From Cryptomeria japonica (Eukaryota; Streptophyta; Pinopsida; Cupressales; Cupressaceae): 64,000 nt of DNA. Made by a program: the position numbers and the translations under genes. A model generated the notes under the pieces. That model saw only the letters and a list, made by a program, of their open reading frames with translations. It was not told the DNA's origin and made no database searches. The DNA lies in the NCBI RefSeq assembly GCF_030272615.1, contig NC_081410.1, forward strand, positions 119,224,640-119,288,639, in the 5' to 3' direction. Shown in pieces: positions 45,115 through 56,675 of this stretch. The number at the start of each line of letters is the position of its first letter. Positions within the stretch are counted from its first letter, which is position 1.

Positions 45115-47718
45115 TGTTGATGTGTTTTTTATGCACATGCGAACACAAAATAAAATACCTAAAGGTACCTTATCCTCTCTTGAGCAAAGTTTCCCGACTG
45201 TTGAAGATCTCGCTGAAGGATCAGTCGAGGCAACTCCAAGGTTCTTGTATGTAGGTTCTCTACTCGTGGATAAGCTCTTTGTGGTATGATGTGATTTTGC
45301 TGGAATCACAAGGGGACTTACACTTGATGACTAAACGTCTGATTTGCTGGAATCACGAGTCCTATTTACTAACTAGAAGACAAACAAATGGCAAAAGATG
45401 CAAGGTTCAGGAAGTCTACTCTACTACCTAGAATGCGAGAAGATGGATGAATGACTAGGTGGAGTCCTACTGGGCTAGGTCTCACCATCAGGCTTGATCA
45501 ATTCGACACCAGCTCAATGCGATCTTCTAAGGGGTGCTTCCAATATGTTCAAATCGTACACCATCAGACACTGATCACCATTCAAGATAATGCATGAAAC
45601 AATAGACGTGTAACGACTTATGATTGAGCTCATTTGTTCCAGTTGACCACGCAAGGCGCACTTACCATCAGCAAGAGGCTAGTGGTTTGGATTAGACGGA
45701 TTCCACACAGGTGCATTCAACAATTTTCTTCATTCAATCTAATCATCTACCATCTAGAATTGAAGATTCAACAAGAAACCATGCATATTGCAAGAAACGA
45801 CACACTTCACCATAACTTCAATGAAAATGGAGTTTATTTACAATCAATGGCAACAATTTCTTGCCTTGCCCTCCTATTCTATTCTAATTGCTATTCTATC
45901 AACTGACTATCCACTAACTATTTACCTACTATTTTTCCACTATTCACTAACTACTTTCTATTAGCCTTTACAAATGAAGAGTCGGGGCTTATATAGTGCC
46001 CTTAATACAATTCAATGGCTAAGATCAATTTGAGATCAATGGCCAAGATTCTACAATGAAAACCCTAATTAGGGTTTGTTACAACAAACTCAATTCTGAC
46101 CAAAATAATTATATTAATTGGACACATGTCTTCTCTGGAATATTCGACCAATGGATAGCTGGGGTAGGTACATCGAAGTTTGTGCCACCTTTAATGAGTC
46201 AGGTACATCGAATGGACATGCTGAAGTGGACCAATCCAACTGGGGGAGTGATGACTGGGATGCCACCTTGTCTGACACTTGTAACTTGGTAGATATTCAA
46301 TTTGATGTTGCTAAGAAGCTAGCTTTAATTAACTCTTCTGAAACTATCTGCTTCTTCAACGAACCCTTGCTCTGACTTATTTTGTCTTTGATGTGCAGGA
46401 TGATGATGTACCTCGCCTTGGAATGCTGGATTAGAAGAGGCTATTCCTGATGATGCTTGACTAAAGAAGGCCATCCTTGTCGATGCTAGACTAGAGGAGG
46501 TCATCCTTGTCCTGACTTGATCTTCTTTGATGAGGGTCCGCCAAGTAATTGATCCTCCGACTCCGGGGCCGCCATTTGATGCCTACACAAAAGATTTAAA
46601 GTTAGTCTTTGATCATCAAACCTTAAAGCACGAAATTTAGGACAATTCAAGGGTATAACTTAAGATATTAATTTGAAAAAGACATGATAAATCAAGAATT
46701 ATACATTTTCAAATAAATTTTGAATGGAAATTGGATTTTCAAGACTTAGACTTTACAAAATTGCTATGAAATCACAATAAGTGTTGAATAAGAACTTCAA
46801 AAAAATTCTTCATTTTGCATGCTTCCAAATCTTTAAATGATGTTCAATCTTCACTCCAAGAGACCCTACATATCACAATTTAGCCAAAATTAGTGAAAAA
46901 TGAGCATCAAATAAGATTTTCGCTCTGGACCCTCTGGAAGGGTCAGGAGCGAAATCTTCATTCTAGGCCAAATTGCTCAGTCTTTAAGTTTCAAACCATT
47001 CCACAAGACAAGGTTAGATCATTTTCAAGGCCAGGAACCGGATTGCAAGCTCAAACAAGGTGGCAAATGAAGTTTATGATGAATTTCGCTCTGGACCCTT
47101 TGGAAGGGTCAGGAGCGAAATTCCTCTTCCAGGCTAGAATCCATCATTTTCTTCAAGGTTTTCAATCATTTCCAATTTTCCCTTCAAAATGCCTTGCAAA
47201 TCAAAATTTGGTCAAATAAGGCAAGAAATGAGTCCTAGGTTGATTTTCGCCTTGGACCCTCTGGAAGGGTCAGGAGCGAAATTCGCTTTGGACCCTCTGG
47301 AATTGTCAGGAGCGAAATTTGACTTTTTGAACTCTCCGTCAAGATCATTTTATGGAATATAACATTTAAGTATAAGAAACTTTAAGTTATATTCCATATA
47401 TACTTTCAGGATGTTTGAGAGTGGTTTCAGACCTCCAGGAGTTATATTGCAAAATCTAGTTTTTGGAGGATTCTTCAGTTTTCCAGACTTAGTCAAATTT
47501 CAGGATCAGGACATTCCAAACTTAGCCAAATTTCAGGATCAGGACATTCCAGACTTCATTTCATGCAGAACCTGCTATCCAGGTGATCCCCTTGGCGACA
47601 CTCAAAATGCAAAGGCTAACAGACAAAACCCTAAAAGACCCAGAAAACAAACCCTAGAAAGAAAAAAAAGCAAGGGTCCCTATTTGCAATGGGGCGATGT
47701 GTGAATATGGTCACAACA
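45115..47718 (-). repeat. Complete LTR (right, 5'), 2.6 kb
   Basis: It begins TGTTGATGTG and ends GTCACAACA on the plus strand. It contains the hairpin repeats at 46917-47318 and no protein of its own. It is a relative of the solo LTRs at 10999-14208 and 14586-17288 by its end sequences. Confidence 0.82.
46917..47318. repeat. Four copies of a GAGCGAAA hairpin inside the LTR
   Basis: The unit TTTCGCTCTGGACCC...GGGTCAGGAGCGAAA occurs at about 46917, 47084, 47244 and 47283. Each is a near-palindrome with arms about 16 bases long around TCTGGAA; the fourth has GAATTGTC in place of GAAGGGTC, which weakens its stem. The first three copies are spaced about 160-167 bp apart and the last follows immediately. 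Confidence 0.85.
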
Positions 47719-47795
47719 CGTCCCTAGTACGGGCCTGAGGGAAAAAAGCCAGGGGACACGTACCCATGGAACATAGGGTAAAACATATCAGAAAT

Positions 47796-47988
47796 TTCAT
47801 TGGTATTGACTAGCATGTTGCAAATATCTCTATTTTTGGCCAGCATTGAAGATGTATCATTTGTCCATTTGATATTGCTTAAAACCTCTATATTAAAATT
47901 CAATTGAAAAAGATAGTTCACACTATATGAAAACTTTTTAATAATGGAGGTGGTTTTTTTCTGAGCAGTGGGGATCTACAATTTAGCC
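47796..47988 (-). pseudogene. Possible host exon fragment disrupted by hAT
   Basis: The minus-strand frame IPTAQKKTTSIIKKFSYS...VNYLFQLNFNIEVLSNIKW...NRDICNMLVNTNEISDMFY is open for about 64 codons after a TTGTAG acceptor-like site near 47988. Across the hAT (one GGTAAAAC removed) it continues as HFWKLSLSVKDSQSILGHL at 36100-36045 before a stop. It does not look like a transposon domain and I do not recognise it. The second copy at 59240-59400 keeps most of the residues but has a stop and an altered A run. It may equally be a fragment of an unknown mobile element. Confidence 0.35.
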
Positions 47989-47999
47989 TGAAGATCATT

Positions 48000-48776
48000 C
48001 CATCTAAACAAATTGCAATTTCTAAAAATTTTACACAAAATTTACAACCTTTAGTAGAGAAACTCTTAGTAAGAGTAAGACATTATTATATTTGAGTTTT
48101 CCCTAAATAGACCTATAGCTAACAAGGGTTCCATTAGTCCTAGAAAAAGCCTCATGTCCTTGGACCGAGTGTTTTATAGACTCCTAGGCTCTCCAAATGA
48201 TGCAGAATGTTGAAGAGCCACCGCTTGATTGGAAACTTTACAAACAATAAATCATCAGGGTAAAGGCCCTTCCAAAGTCTGTCTCTCTAAGGAGACTGCC
48301 TTTTTCCTTGTAGATTATGTTGCCCAAGATGTATATTATTATTCATGGGGATATTCTTTTCGTGCTGCCTGATCTTTTCAAAGGCTAGCAACAAACCTTT
48401 GTTTTCTCTCATTTAAAAATAAAAAAAGTTACCTATTTTCTTTGGATGACTTCCTAGGGTTAAAGTGCCAATTTTCAAATGTTAACTTGGGTTTTTTTTG
48501 CATTTTTTCTATTTATCTTCATGCTGGATCAAACTTTCAAAACTGTACTTTTTTTTCTTTTTTTAAATATTAATGTCAACCTTTAAGTCGGTCAGCAATC
48601 CGGAAAGAGGATAAAGGTTTTACAAAAAAAGTGAATGATTTTTACACCAAGGCATATTATATTACATATGAATGTAAAAGTGTCCGCATGTAATTTGACA
48701 TGTTTGTGACACTTAAATGCATGATAAACAACTAAAATATTTTAATATTATTTTTTTAAATTACTTAATGCTAATT
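48000..48776. other. AT-rich noncoding part of duplication copy 1
   Basis: No domain is visible. It is matched by 59440-60175 in copy 2. Open frames here are not conserved between the copies. Confidence 0.45.
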
Positions 48777-50269
48777 ATATTTTCACTTCCACCTCTCAAC
48801 TACCACTCACTCTACTCATGAGTCAATTTTGTTTATCTCCATCTAGTATTATTAATTAGAAATATAAAAATAAGAATATATTGAAACATAATAATATAAT
48901 TATTTTTTAGTAATAATTTAAAATTAACTACAATATCATAATATAATATTAATTTAATATTAATTACAATATAATAATATAATAATTATTTTTTAAGTGA
49001 AATAATGAACAAATATGATATCTTTCAGTGTACTTTACCTATATTCTTCTAAATATAGATATGCTAACTTTAAACTATTTCATTCATCCACGCCCCACAT
49101 CCCAATCACCGCTTGTCAAGAATTTATCACCTCCGACAATCTACGAACATTTCTTAATTCGAAATATAGGACTTTGATATGCAATGTGATCCAGCTAAAA
49201 ATTATTATTTGTGACTTTACTAACATATAAATGATTGAGTTTTCATGACGAACAAGCCTCATATAACACAATCATCGAATTTTGGATAGCACACAATGAC
49301 AAAAAAATCTGCTATGATAAATTTCATGTCTATTAATTTTAGTATTTTAAGATTTTGATCAATACTGACAATGCTTGTGAAAAAATGAAATAAAAGAGGC
49401 TGAAAAACATCATTCATTCAAGAATGAAGTTTAAGAAGATGCAAGAAAAGAAAACAGATATTTATCTTGAAAAAAACTTATGCAATACAAGTCAATAGGC
49501 AAATATATTATTATTCAAAACAGAGGAATATTTGTATAGATATAATACTTTTGTTATGGTGCTATTTTTTAGGAAACAATACTTTTGTTTTGTATTGAAG
49601 AAGATTTGAACTCAGCGCCATCTAAATGCCTACAACATGAATTGTCATCAATACTTTTGTTTTAGATCAGTTAATGTTTTTTTTGTTAAAGATTGAAGAG
49701 ATACTGCATTTTAGTAACACTGTTTCAAACTGGTATAAAAAAACCGCCACAATGCAAATAATATCTTTTTTTTTCGAAGTCACGCAAACAGAAATAATAA
49801 TATATATAGATCTGGTGCCTACCTTTGGATATCTTTCATGAACGGTTCTATAGTCCATGAATTTCTTTACTGCAAAGTCCAAATGTACAAATTTTGCAGT
49901 AAAAGAGGCTTTTGGTTGATTCCTGTATCTTTATAAAATGAAAATTTAGAAGCAAAGATGAATCAGGGATCTCAAAAATGTATTGATGGTGGTGTGTTTA
50001 CTTTTGCTTCACAGGAACTTGCGCCACCTCAAAAGAGACCAGCTGTATTTTTCGATTTTCTCAAGGTAATGTGCATAAATGTTCATCCTCAGAATTGTAT
50101 ATTCAAGTAAAATTTATATTTTGTTCCCAGCTATTAAAAAGTGTTGCACCTTATTGTGTGACTTGCAGAGAGTATGAAAACAAACTGTCCTTGGAATTCA
50201 TCATTAAAGCCATGTGGAAGAACACATATGAATTATGAACACAAATAAATGTCAAAATTACTTTGATTC
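48777..50269. other. Segment present only in copy 1
   Basis: This is missing from copy 2, where AATTATAT joins directly to AGAAAAGCATTC (about 60178). ATAT is shared by both ends of the missing piece. Two splice-flanked stretches inside could be exon remnants: minus strand KKFMDYRTVHERYPK followed by GTAGGC (about 49823-49870), and plus strand ELAPPQKRPAVFFDFLK between a TTGCTTCACAG acceptor and a GTAATG donor (about 50017-50067). Neither is recognised. Confidence 0.5.
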
Positions 50270-51174
50270 ATATAGAAAAACATTCATCTGCACAAGTTTT
50301 GTTTTCGGGACTCTATACTAATATGCTGGCTGCATTCAATAATGGGTACCTCCCAATATTATTTGTATTTTACTGGTTAAATAAGTGCTATCAATTGATT
50401 GTATTATTGATGAAATTGTTACTTGTTTGGAAGGTACGTTACTAGGCATCTAAATGATGGTAGAATTATATTGGAAAAATATAAAATATCGTAGATGTTA
50501 TATTATGTTTGGGTTTTCAATATAGATTACGTTATTCAATGATTTTTATAAAAGCTTTTACGTTTTTTAATTTTTACAATTATTTTTCATAAGTAGTATA
50601 TTTTAACTATTTAACCTAAATCATGAATTATTGAATTAATATTATTAAATAATTATAAATTAACATTATGATCATAAATCTAACAAATTGAAGTATTGGA
50701 TGATGTCATTCTATCTAGTTATTTTTCCAAACTTTTCTTTTCAAATAGTAATGATAGTTGGCATAAATTTTCCAAAGTTCATATTATATTTACAAGAATG
50801 CTTGTGGAAGAAACTATGTGTGTTTTTTAATCAACATTTTAAATTGCACTGAACAACCCATCATCAAAAAAACAAGAGTAAAAAGAAAGATTGTGAACTA
50901 AAGAGAGGAGCATGTAGAGAATGGATTGGAAATCCCCCATAACCAATCCCTTCCACTCTTCTAGAGGGTCTACACAAAGACGCAAAAAATTAAAAAAACA
51001 CATCAAAATGGAGTCAAATAATGGAAGCTATGGGGAGGCTTGGCATCACTTGCAATATTGTAGACAAGCAAATTGTTCCACTCTTTCACAACTTTGCTTT
51101 CTACTAGAAGCGACAGGTATATATGGTTTGATGAATGGGGAGATTTGGAATTGGGTATGGACATCCATCAACAA

Positions 51175-52170
51175 TTAAAATGATATAGCAGATGTTTGAG
51201 GATTATAGATCCCTATGACCACTTCTTTGAAGACGTGATGTGAGAGAGAATAGGGGGATTCGGAGAAATGTTTGACCACACGTAAGATGAATGAATGAAT
51301 GAAAGATTTTAATGGCCTCCACGAGACTAAACAGTCTATGGGACCAAGAAAAAACATCCTTAATTTATCTGCACTCTTTTCGATGATGGACCTTGTACTA
51401 TAAATTTTGACAAGGAATTTGGTCGTCTAGTTAATCTTTTCTTCCTCAAATAACCGGTGCATGTTAGCTTTCAAGCCCTTTTCGTACTGAGTATGAATAT
51501 CCTCATAACTTGTGCATTCCATGATGAAGTGTCATTCTGTTTCTACCACCCCCTTATTACAAAATATGCAGGCTCTTTATTTCCAAGTTTTCTTGGGAAT
51601 CTTCCACCTACCAGTCTCACACCTAAGATAGTGCGATCACGTCCTCAATTGTGCAACTAACAACCTCACTTTCCCTTTAATAGTTGCCCCTAAATATGTT
51701 TTTTCACCATTGTCCTTAGTTGGGCTAAACTCTTTGATGTAGTATGTTTTCTTCCACCCAATCTATTTTGTCCACATATTTTTCAATCAAATAGCATTTT
51801 ATTTCTTCATTGGTGTTAGGACATTCTTGCAAGTTGATGTCCCACTTGTTCATATAGTTATTTTTTTGCTTCATCCAAGCTTTTTTTACTATGGTTTAGC
51901 ACTTCCTTCACAACCATTTTGGGCTAATGATGGTTATCCATGCTTTCAACCTTTTATAAATAACTTACCAACTAGGGTATCATAAATGCCTCCAACAGAA
52001 AAGTTCCCACTTTAGCCAAAAGAATTTCATATGAGATTCTGGTTTTAACTTTGAGATTGTGTGTTATTAGATGTTTATGGATTCTTTCTAGTTGTCTCCA
52101 ATTGTAGGTTGGCATGTTGCTTCCCCACACTTTGTTGGAATAATTGTCATTGATGTCAAAGGGCCATCAA
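51175..52170 (-). pseudogene. LINE C-terminal region (copy 1)
   Basis: The minus-strand translation gives, in order, VWGSNMPTYNWRQLERIHKHL (about 52130), a broken middle, then RCETGRWKIPKKTWK, CIFCNKGVVETE, stop, HFIMECTSYEDIHTQYEKGL (about 51590-51490) and MFFLGPIDCLVSWRPLKSF (51357). The order and the CxxC...HFxxxC motif match the part after the RT domain of non-LTR retrotransposons. The stop TGA replaces an expected Trp. RT itself is absent or unrecognisable. Confidence 0.7.
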
Positions 52171-52189
52171 TGGCAATTTGGGTAGAGTT

Positions 52190-54057
52190 TGAATAAATAA
52201 TTTTTTGAGCAAATTAATGGCAGACCTAATTGAGTTTTGGTGCCTAAATCATAGACTTTATTTTGCCCTAAATAAACATAAATATTATGACCTTTTGGGC
52301 TGACTTAAGGCCATTTTAAATTTTAAAAAAAATTAGCACTCCCTAAAAAGGGACAAACTCCTCTCTAGGGCCGACCTTGTAAAGAGAAATTAAAATAAAT
52401 TTTTATTTATTTTTTCCCTCAACAAGGTGCTAACCCCCAAAGAAAGGTGAGCCTGCCCTAGTGTAAGGGATTTTAATTAATAAAAATATAAATATATTGT
52501 AGTGCCCCTCTAATTCTATCATAGTGGAGAAGATATCATGGTATTGAACCTTTGCTTAGATGCAAATGAAGTAAGTACATTTGATATTAAATGTTAATCA
52601 ATGTAGTTAGAGATATATGTTAGATTAAGTGGATTATTATGATGTTGACTCCGTTCAAGGAATAGTTATATGTTTGTTGTCATAGTGAAACAATATTGAT
52701 GTTATTAATTAATGCAATTAATTAGATGATATTTCCATTGTTATGTTGTAATGGATAATTAGATGTTAAAGGGATGATGCGCATCATTTAAATATATGAG
52801 AATACATGTGATGTTAAAATCCTTTTGTGACGATTTTAGTACTCTAGCTATTTATATGTATCTGTATGTGCATGTGCATGAGTAGCATACATGAGGTGTG
52901 AATGTTCCAGTGACTACAAGTATAGGGCATTGACTCCACTTGGCTTCACAGATTTGAGCATGCACATTCCCAACAGTGGTTATTAGGAGATGACACATTG
53001 GCCAATTCCCTTAGCCTTGTCTGTCATACTCAGTTGGCTACAATTTGCCCCTATTCAGACTTGTCTGTCATACTCAGTTGGCTACTCAGTTGGCTTATAT
53101 GAGTTTATACTTCAAATAGTGATTTTCACGATTTAATGGTTAATTATGATTAAGTGAGTTTTAATAGTATATTATATGATTTTGTAGGATGAAATAATGT
53201 TTGGATGACTGTTTAGGGGCTTTGAGATTTATCGAGGTTGAAAAGGAAGCAATCGTTCATTTCAACTGTGATTTAATATGGTATTGAATTTTAGAGTGTG
53301 AATAACTATTTGATATTTAAAAGAGATTATTTGATATTTAAAAAGAGCTTTATAGGGCATATTTGTGCTCACTTTAATGTGCATTGCATAATTAGAGTAA
53401 ATTGAAACATTTGAAAATTAAGAAATGCATTTTTATATTTAGCCAATTTTTTAGAGGAAAACCCACCTCCTTGCTTTATTTTTGGAAAATGGAGATTGAA
53501 TTGGAATGGATTGTGGATGGATTAGATTGTGAGATTGGACGCATTGGAATAGGAATTTTAAGATCTTTACGTTGTCCAATGGATTTACAAATTCGTTTGG
53601 TTATGTTGGGAATTCATTGCATTTTTATTTTGAGGAAAAAAAGAGGCAGGACATCTCATATCTCCTATATTTATTCATCTTTTATTTTAAAATTTGTTTC
53701 AAATGAGTTGCAAGAATATTTAAAGCATATTTCCTCAATGAAATTTTTTATCTGATTGAGTATTTAATTTGTATGTTTCAAATTTGTAAACATGGGTTTA
53801 TAAAGAGAAATGTTACTAAAATTTTATTGGATCATAAGAAGGGAATTTTAAATGCATTTTTATGTTGTTGGGTGTGTGAAGACCAATGGGTTTTCTTTGT
53901 TTTTCATTTGGAGCATTTTGAAATTTAAAACTTTTTTGAGGTCCATCAATGGAGGATGGCCTCTTGGACGGGTTTTTGTCTAAAAATAAGTTTTATTTTA
54001 AAAGTGGAATTTGATTGTTCTGATGTCGTATTATAATGTGGAGCGATAGATTATAAT
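52190..54057. other. Noncoding; LTR-like start and short duplications
   Basis: TGTAGTGCCCCTCTAATTC at 52499 resembles an LTR start (copy 2 at about 62441), but I found no matching end or target duplication. Around 53020-53095 the phrase CTTGTCTGTCATACTCAG is duplicated, which copy 2 does not show. The frame at 53402-53755 is not conserved in copy 2 and is rejected. From 53640 the sequence is unique to copy 1 and meets copia coding sequence at about 54058. Confidence 0.4.
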
Positions 54058-55005
54058 AACGTGGAAATACTGATCGTAATTCTTTATGTTGATGACTTAT
54101 TAATTATAGGAGAAGATCATCTTATTATCAAATGTAAGCAAGAGTTAGCATCTAAATTTGATATGAAAGACCTAGGTCTATTACACTATTTTCTTGGTTT
54201 AGAAGTATGGCAAAAATCTGATGGAATCATTCTAAGTCAAGAAAAATATACCATTGACATTCTGAAAAGGTTTGGAATGATGGATTGTAAATCCATGGTT
54301 ACACCTATGGAAACAAACTTGCATAAGTTAAGAGAAGATGCAGCTTATTCAGACTTGGCAGATCCCACTTTTTACAGACAAATGATTGGGTCCTTGATGT
54401 ACTTGGTCAACACTAGACCAGATATTTGTTATGCAGTGAGTGCACTTAGTCAGTTCATGAGTGAACCAAGACAAATACATCTAGTTGCAGCAAAAGATAT
54501 TCTGAGATACTTGCATGGCACAATTGGATATGGTTTAAAATATGAAGATGTGGACCTGAACCTTCATGGGTATGCTGATTTTGATTGGGCTGGGAGTGTA
54601 ATTGATTAGAAAAGCACATTAGGATGTTGTTTCAGTTTAGGTTCGGCTATGATTTCCTAGTTCAGTAGGAAGCAATCTTTAGTTGCACTCAGCTCCAAAG
54701 AAGCAGAGTAAATTGCAGCATCCATGTGGGCTCGAGAAGTTGTGTGGCTCAGAAAACTTGTTGTAGGATTGTTTGGACAATCCTTAGACCCTACTATCAT
54801 CCATTGTGACAATCAGAGTTATATAAAGTTTTTTGTCAATCTTGTGTTTCATGAGAGAACAAAGCATGTGCAGATTCCTTATCATTATGTTAGAAACATG
54901 GTTGAAAGGAATGTTATTCAGTTGAGATATGTGAGTACAGATGAACAAACTGTAGATATCCTCACCAAGCCTCTGTCTAGAATAAATTTTGCATACTTTT
55001 GAGGT
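54058..55005 (+). pseudogene. Ty1/copia reverse transcriptase-RNase H end
   Basis: One frame begins at the RT catalytic motif (VILYVDDLLIIGED, about 54076), continues through FDMKDLGLLHYFLGLEVWQ, IDILKRFGM, RPDICYAVSALSQFM and the copia RNase H (GYADFDWAG, LSSKEAE, IHCDNQSYI, ERTKHVQIPYHYVR, VSTDEQTVDILTKPL). Stops are TAG at 54607, TAG at 54658 and TAA at 54709. Everything upstream of YVDD (gag, protease, integrase, most of RT) is missing. The end is near 55000 and the 3' LTR begins at 56144, with a TRIM and a minisatellite in between. Confidence 0.93.
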
Positions 55006-55289
55006 AAGCTTGGTATGGTAGAAAATGTAGCTCTAGTTGAGATTGAGTCTCAGCAACATTGATTTGTTTTATTAGTACTAATGTATTCTCTAAGATGTTT
55101 AAAGTGTAAACTCTTATTAATGCCATTTTATTAATCTGATATGGTTCATGATTAGTGTCATGTGTGTGACTCCATGACAACATTGGTTCAATACTTGATG
55201 AGCCCCTGTGAACATTATTGTGAGGTGACGATCTCTCAATAATGAACTCTTGTACATCTGATCATTATCGTAAGGTGACGATCTTACGA

Positions 55290-55680
55290 TATTGATTGAT
55301 CATACCATTATGATGGATATCATGGGATGTGATATCTATGGATATGTCATAATGGTTTATATCTCTAGTAGTAATATCTATGGATATGCCATAATGGTGG
55401 ATATCATGAGACATGATATCCATGGATAAGCCATAATGGTGGATATTACATAAAGAGATATTCATGGTGGATTTCATGTGACGTGAAATTTGTGGACATG
55501 CCATGAAGAAATATCTTTAGATATACCATGATGGTGGATATCATGAGACGTGATATCCATGGACAAGCCATAATGGTGGATATTACATTAAAAGATTTAT
55601 GGTGGATATCATGTGACATGGTATCCTTGGTTATGCCATAACTGTTGATATCACAGTGAGGTGATATCTTTCTCTCACAC
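55290..55680 (+). repeat. Minisatellite of GGTGGATATCATG units
   Basis: Degenerate units of about 45-55 bp repeat around CCATAATGGTGGATATCATG and GATATCCATGGATAAG, with about seven recognisable units. Many units hold near-palindromic GATATC/CATGG motifs. It lies between copia RNase H and the 3' LTR, where copia elements have untranslated sequence. Confidence 0.8.
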
Positions 55681-55704
55681 AATAGATGAAGCTATTGTGT
55701 TCAG

Positions 55705-56080
55705 TGTTGGAATCACCGTTGTTGTTACACCAAAAGCTCGAGCTGTCAATGAACGGGAGAGCGGCCAAAGACAAGGATCCACGGGAGGCGGGAGGAAAAC
55801 ATGTCATGAATCCCAAGGAGGTGCTGACCGACTGGCCAACAATCCCCCCTCAGCACCGACTGGGGTTCCGCGAACTTCTTTTAAGGAGACCACAGGGTGA
55901 CCTCCTGGGATATGAACTTGTAACCCAGCGCTCTAATACCAATTGTTGGAATCACCGCTATCGTTGCACCAAAAGCTCAAGTTGTCAGTGAACGGGAGAG
56001 CAACCAGAGACAAGGATCCACGAGAGTCGGAAGGAAGCCATGTCGCGAATCCCAAGGAGGTGCTGACCGACTAGCCAACA
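55705..56080 (-). mobile_element. TRIM retrotransposon, 376 bp
   Basis: Two terminal direct repeats of exactly 137 bp (55705-55841 and 55944-56080) begin TGTTGGAATCACCG and end GGCCAACA or AGCCAACA. The 102-bp interior carries, on the minus strand, a primer site TGGTATTAGAGCGC two bases from the 5' LTR (right) and a polypurine tract GAGGGGGGAT directly before the 3' LTR (left). The flanking 5-mers are TTCAG (55700-55704) and TTCAC (56081-56085), four of five identical. It encodes nothing, as TRIMs do; it must use proteins from other elements. It was inserted in the copia 3' region. Confidence 0.92.
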
Positions 56081-56133
56081 TTCACAATATGGTGATATAA
56101 CTTATTTGAAGGATAGAAGAATTCCTCCCTAGC

Positions 56134-56143
56134 TAAGAGGGAG
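56134..56143 (+). other. Polypurine tract of copia element
   Basis: AAGAGGGAG lies directly before TGTTGAAAAAAATG, the common arrangement at copia 3' LTRs. Confidence 0.75.
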
Positions 56144-56675
56144 TGTTGAAAAAAATGTAGCAACGGTTGGATAACTCTAACCGTTCTAATATCTAATTGG
56201 CCTAATAGCCTTAGACATCTGTATGATAAATTCTTTTATTCCTACCTTTGATCGTACTTCACTGTATATGCATATTTTGATCACAAATCACAATATTAAA
56301 TATGATAATCGATCTGATCCATAATCATCTATATGACAATCGGATTATGCATATCATCAATTATATGTATAATCAGTAATAGTTATATTATCGATTATAC
56401 ATAGCATTGATTATATTTGTATATCGGTTATCAAGAGATGGTTAAATGTTGTTTGACAAGTCATAGTATCAGTCACACTAATTATATTGATTACTAGTTG
56501 TTTGATTAAACATTGTGAATGATTATCGATGGTTATCAATGGTCATTGCTCCACATAGGAGTCACAACTCTATGTGGAACCATGTCAATTTCACATAGAG
56601 TTGTGACTCTATGTTGACCATAGAGAGTATATATATCATCGGCTTTATTCCATTCGACGGAATATATATGATGTC
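56144..56675 (+). repeat. Copia 3' LTR, truncated
   Basis: It starts TGTTGAAAAAAATGTAGC after the polypurine tract. It contains several TATCGATTATA-like motifs (56370-56480), an inverted pair of ACATAGAGTTGTGACTCTATGT type (56550-56615), and a TATA-like GAGTATATATATC (about 56625). Its end is lost where LINE sequence begins. Confidence 0.7.

Larger units (their letters stand above)
42841..47718 (-). mobile_element. Non-autonomous LTR retrotransposon with an intact orphan ORF
   Basis: On the plus strand it begins TGTTGATGTGC and ends GTCACAACA; the flanking 5-mers are CGTCT (42836-42840) and CGTCC (47719-47723), four of five identical. The hAT copy at 59150-59190 shows the uninterrupted site. 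The right LTR (45115-47718) is complete; the left LTR (42841 to about 43133) keeps only the first about 290 bases and then joins internal sequence. A primer-type sequence TGGCGCTAGAAGGAGG (minus strand, about 45095-45110) adjoins the right LTR, so the element runs on the minus strand. It has no protease, RT, RNase H or integrase. Confidence 0.85.
36109..47776 (-). mobile_element. Large composite hAT transposon with two nested LTR elements
   Basis: The termini are CTATGTTCCATGG on the left and CCATGGAACATAG on the right, flanked by perfect 8-bp duplications GGTAAAAC (36101-36108 and 47777-47784). The element carries a broken transposase gene on the minus strand (39861-42242) and GGGACA/TGTCCC subterminal repeats at the right (42660-42790). 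Two later insertions inflate it: a rearranged LTR element (36293-39443) and the element at 42841-47718. Without them the hAT is about 3.6 kb, similar to the 29350 element. The segment 36175-36290 recurs at 39447-39565. A partial second copy of the same insertion lies at 57757-59220. Confidence 0.92.
47777..53630. repeat. Direct duplication, copy 1
   Basis: It is collinear with 59221-63637 from GGTAAAACATATCAG to AGGAATTTTAAGATC, with many substitutions. Copy 1 contains 1.49 kb (48777-50269) missing from copy 2; copy 2 has about 30 extra bases near 60367 and a different 100-base stretch near 62975. The block contains a possible exon (47796-47988), a LINE tail (51175-52170) and an LTR-like start TGTAGTGCCCC (52499). 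The duplication includes the right end of the hAT, so it arose after the hAT inserted. Confidence 0.88.

Noticed and set aside
53402-53755. 117-codon ORF
   Set aside because: The duplicate at 63389-63600 does not keep the frame; no recognisable domain.
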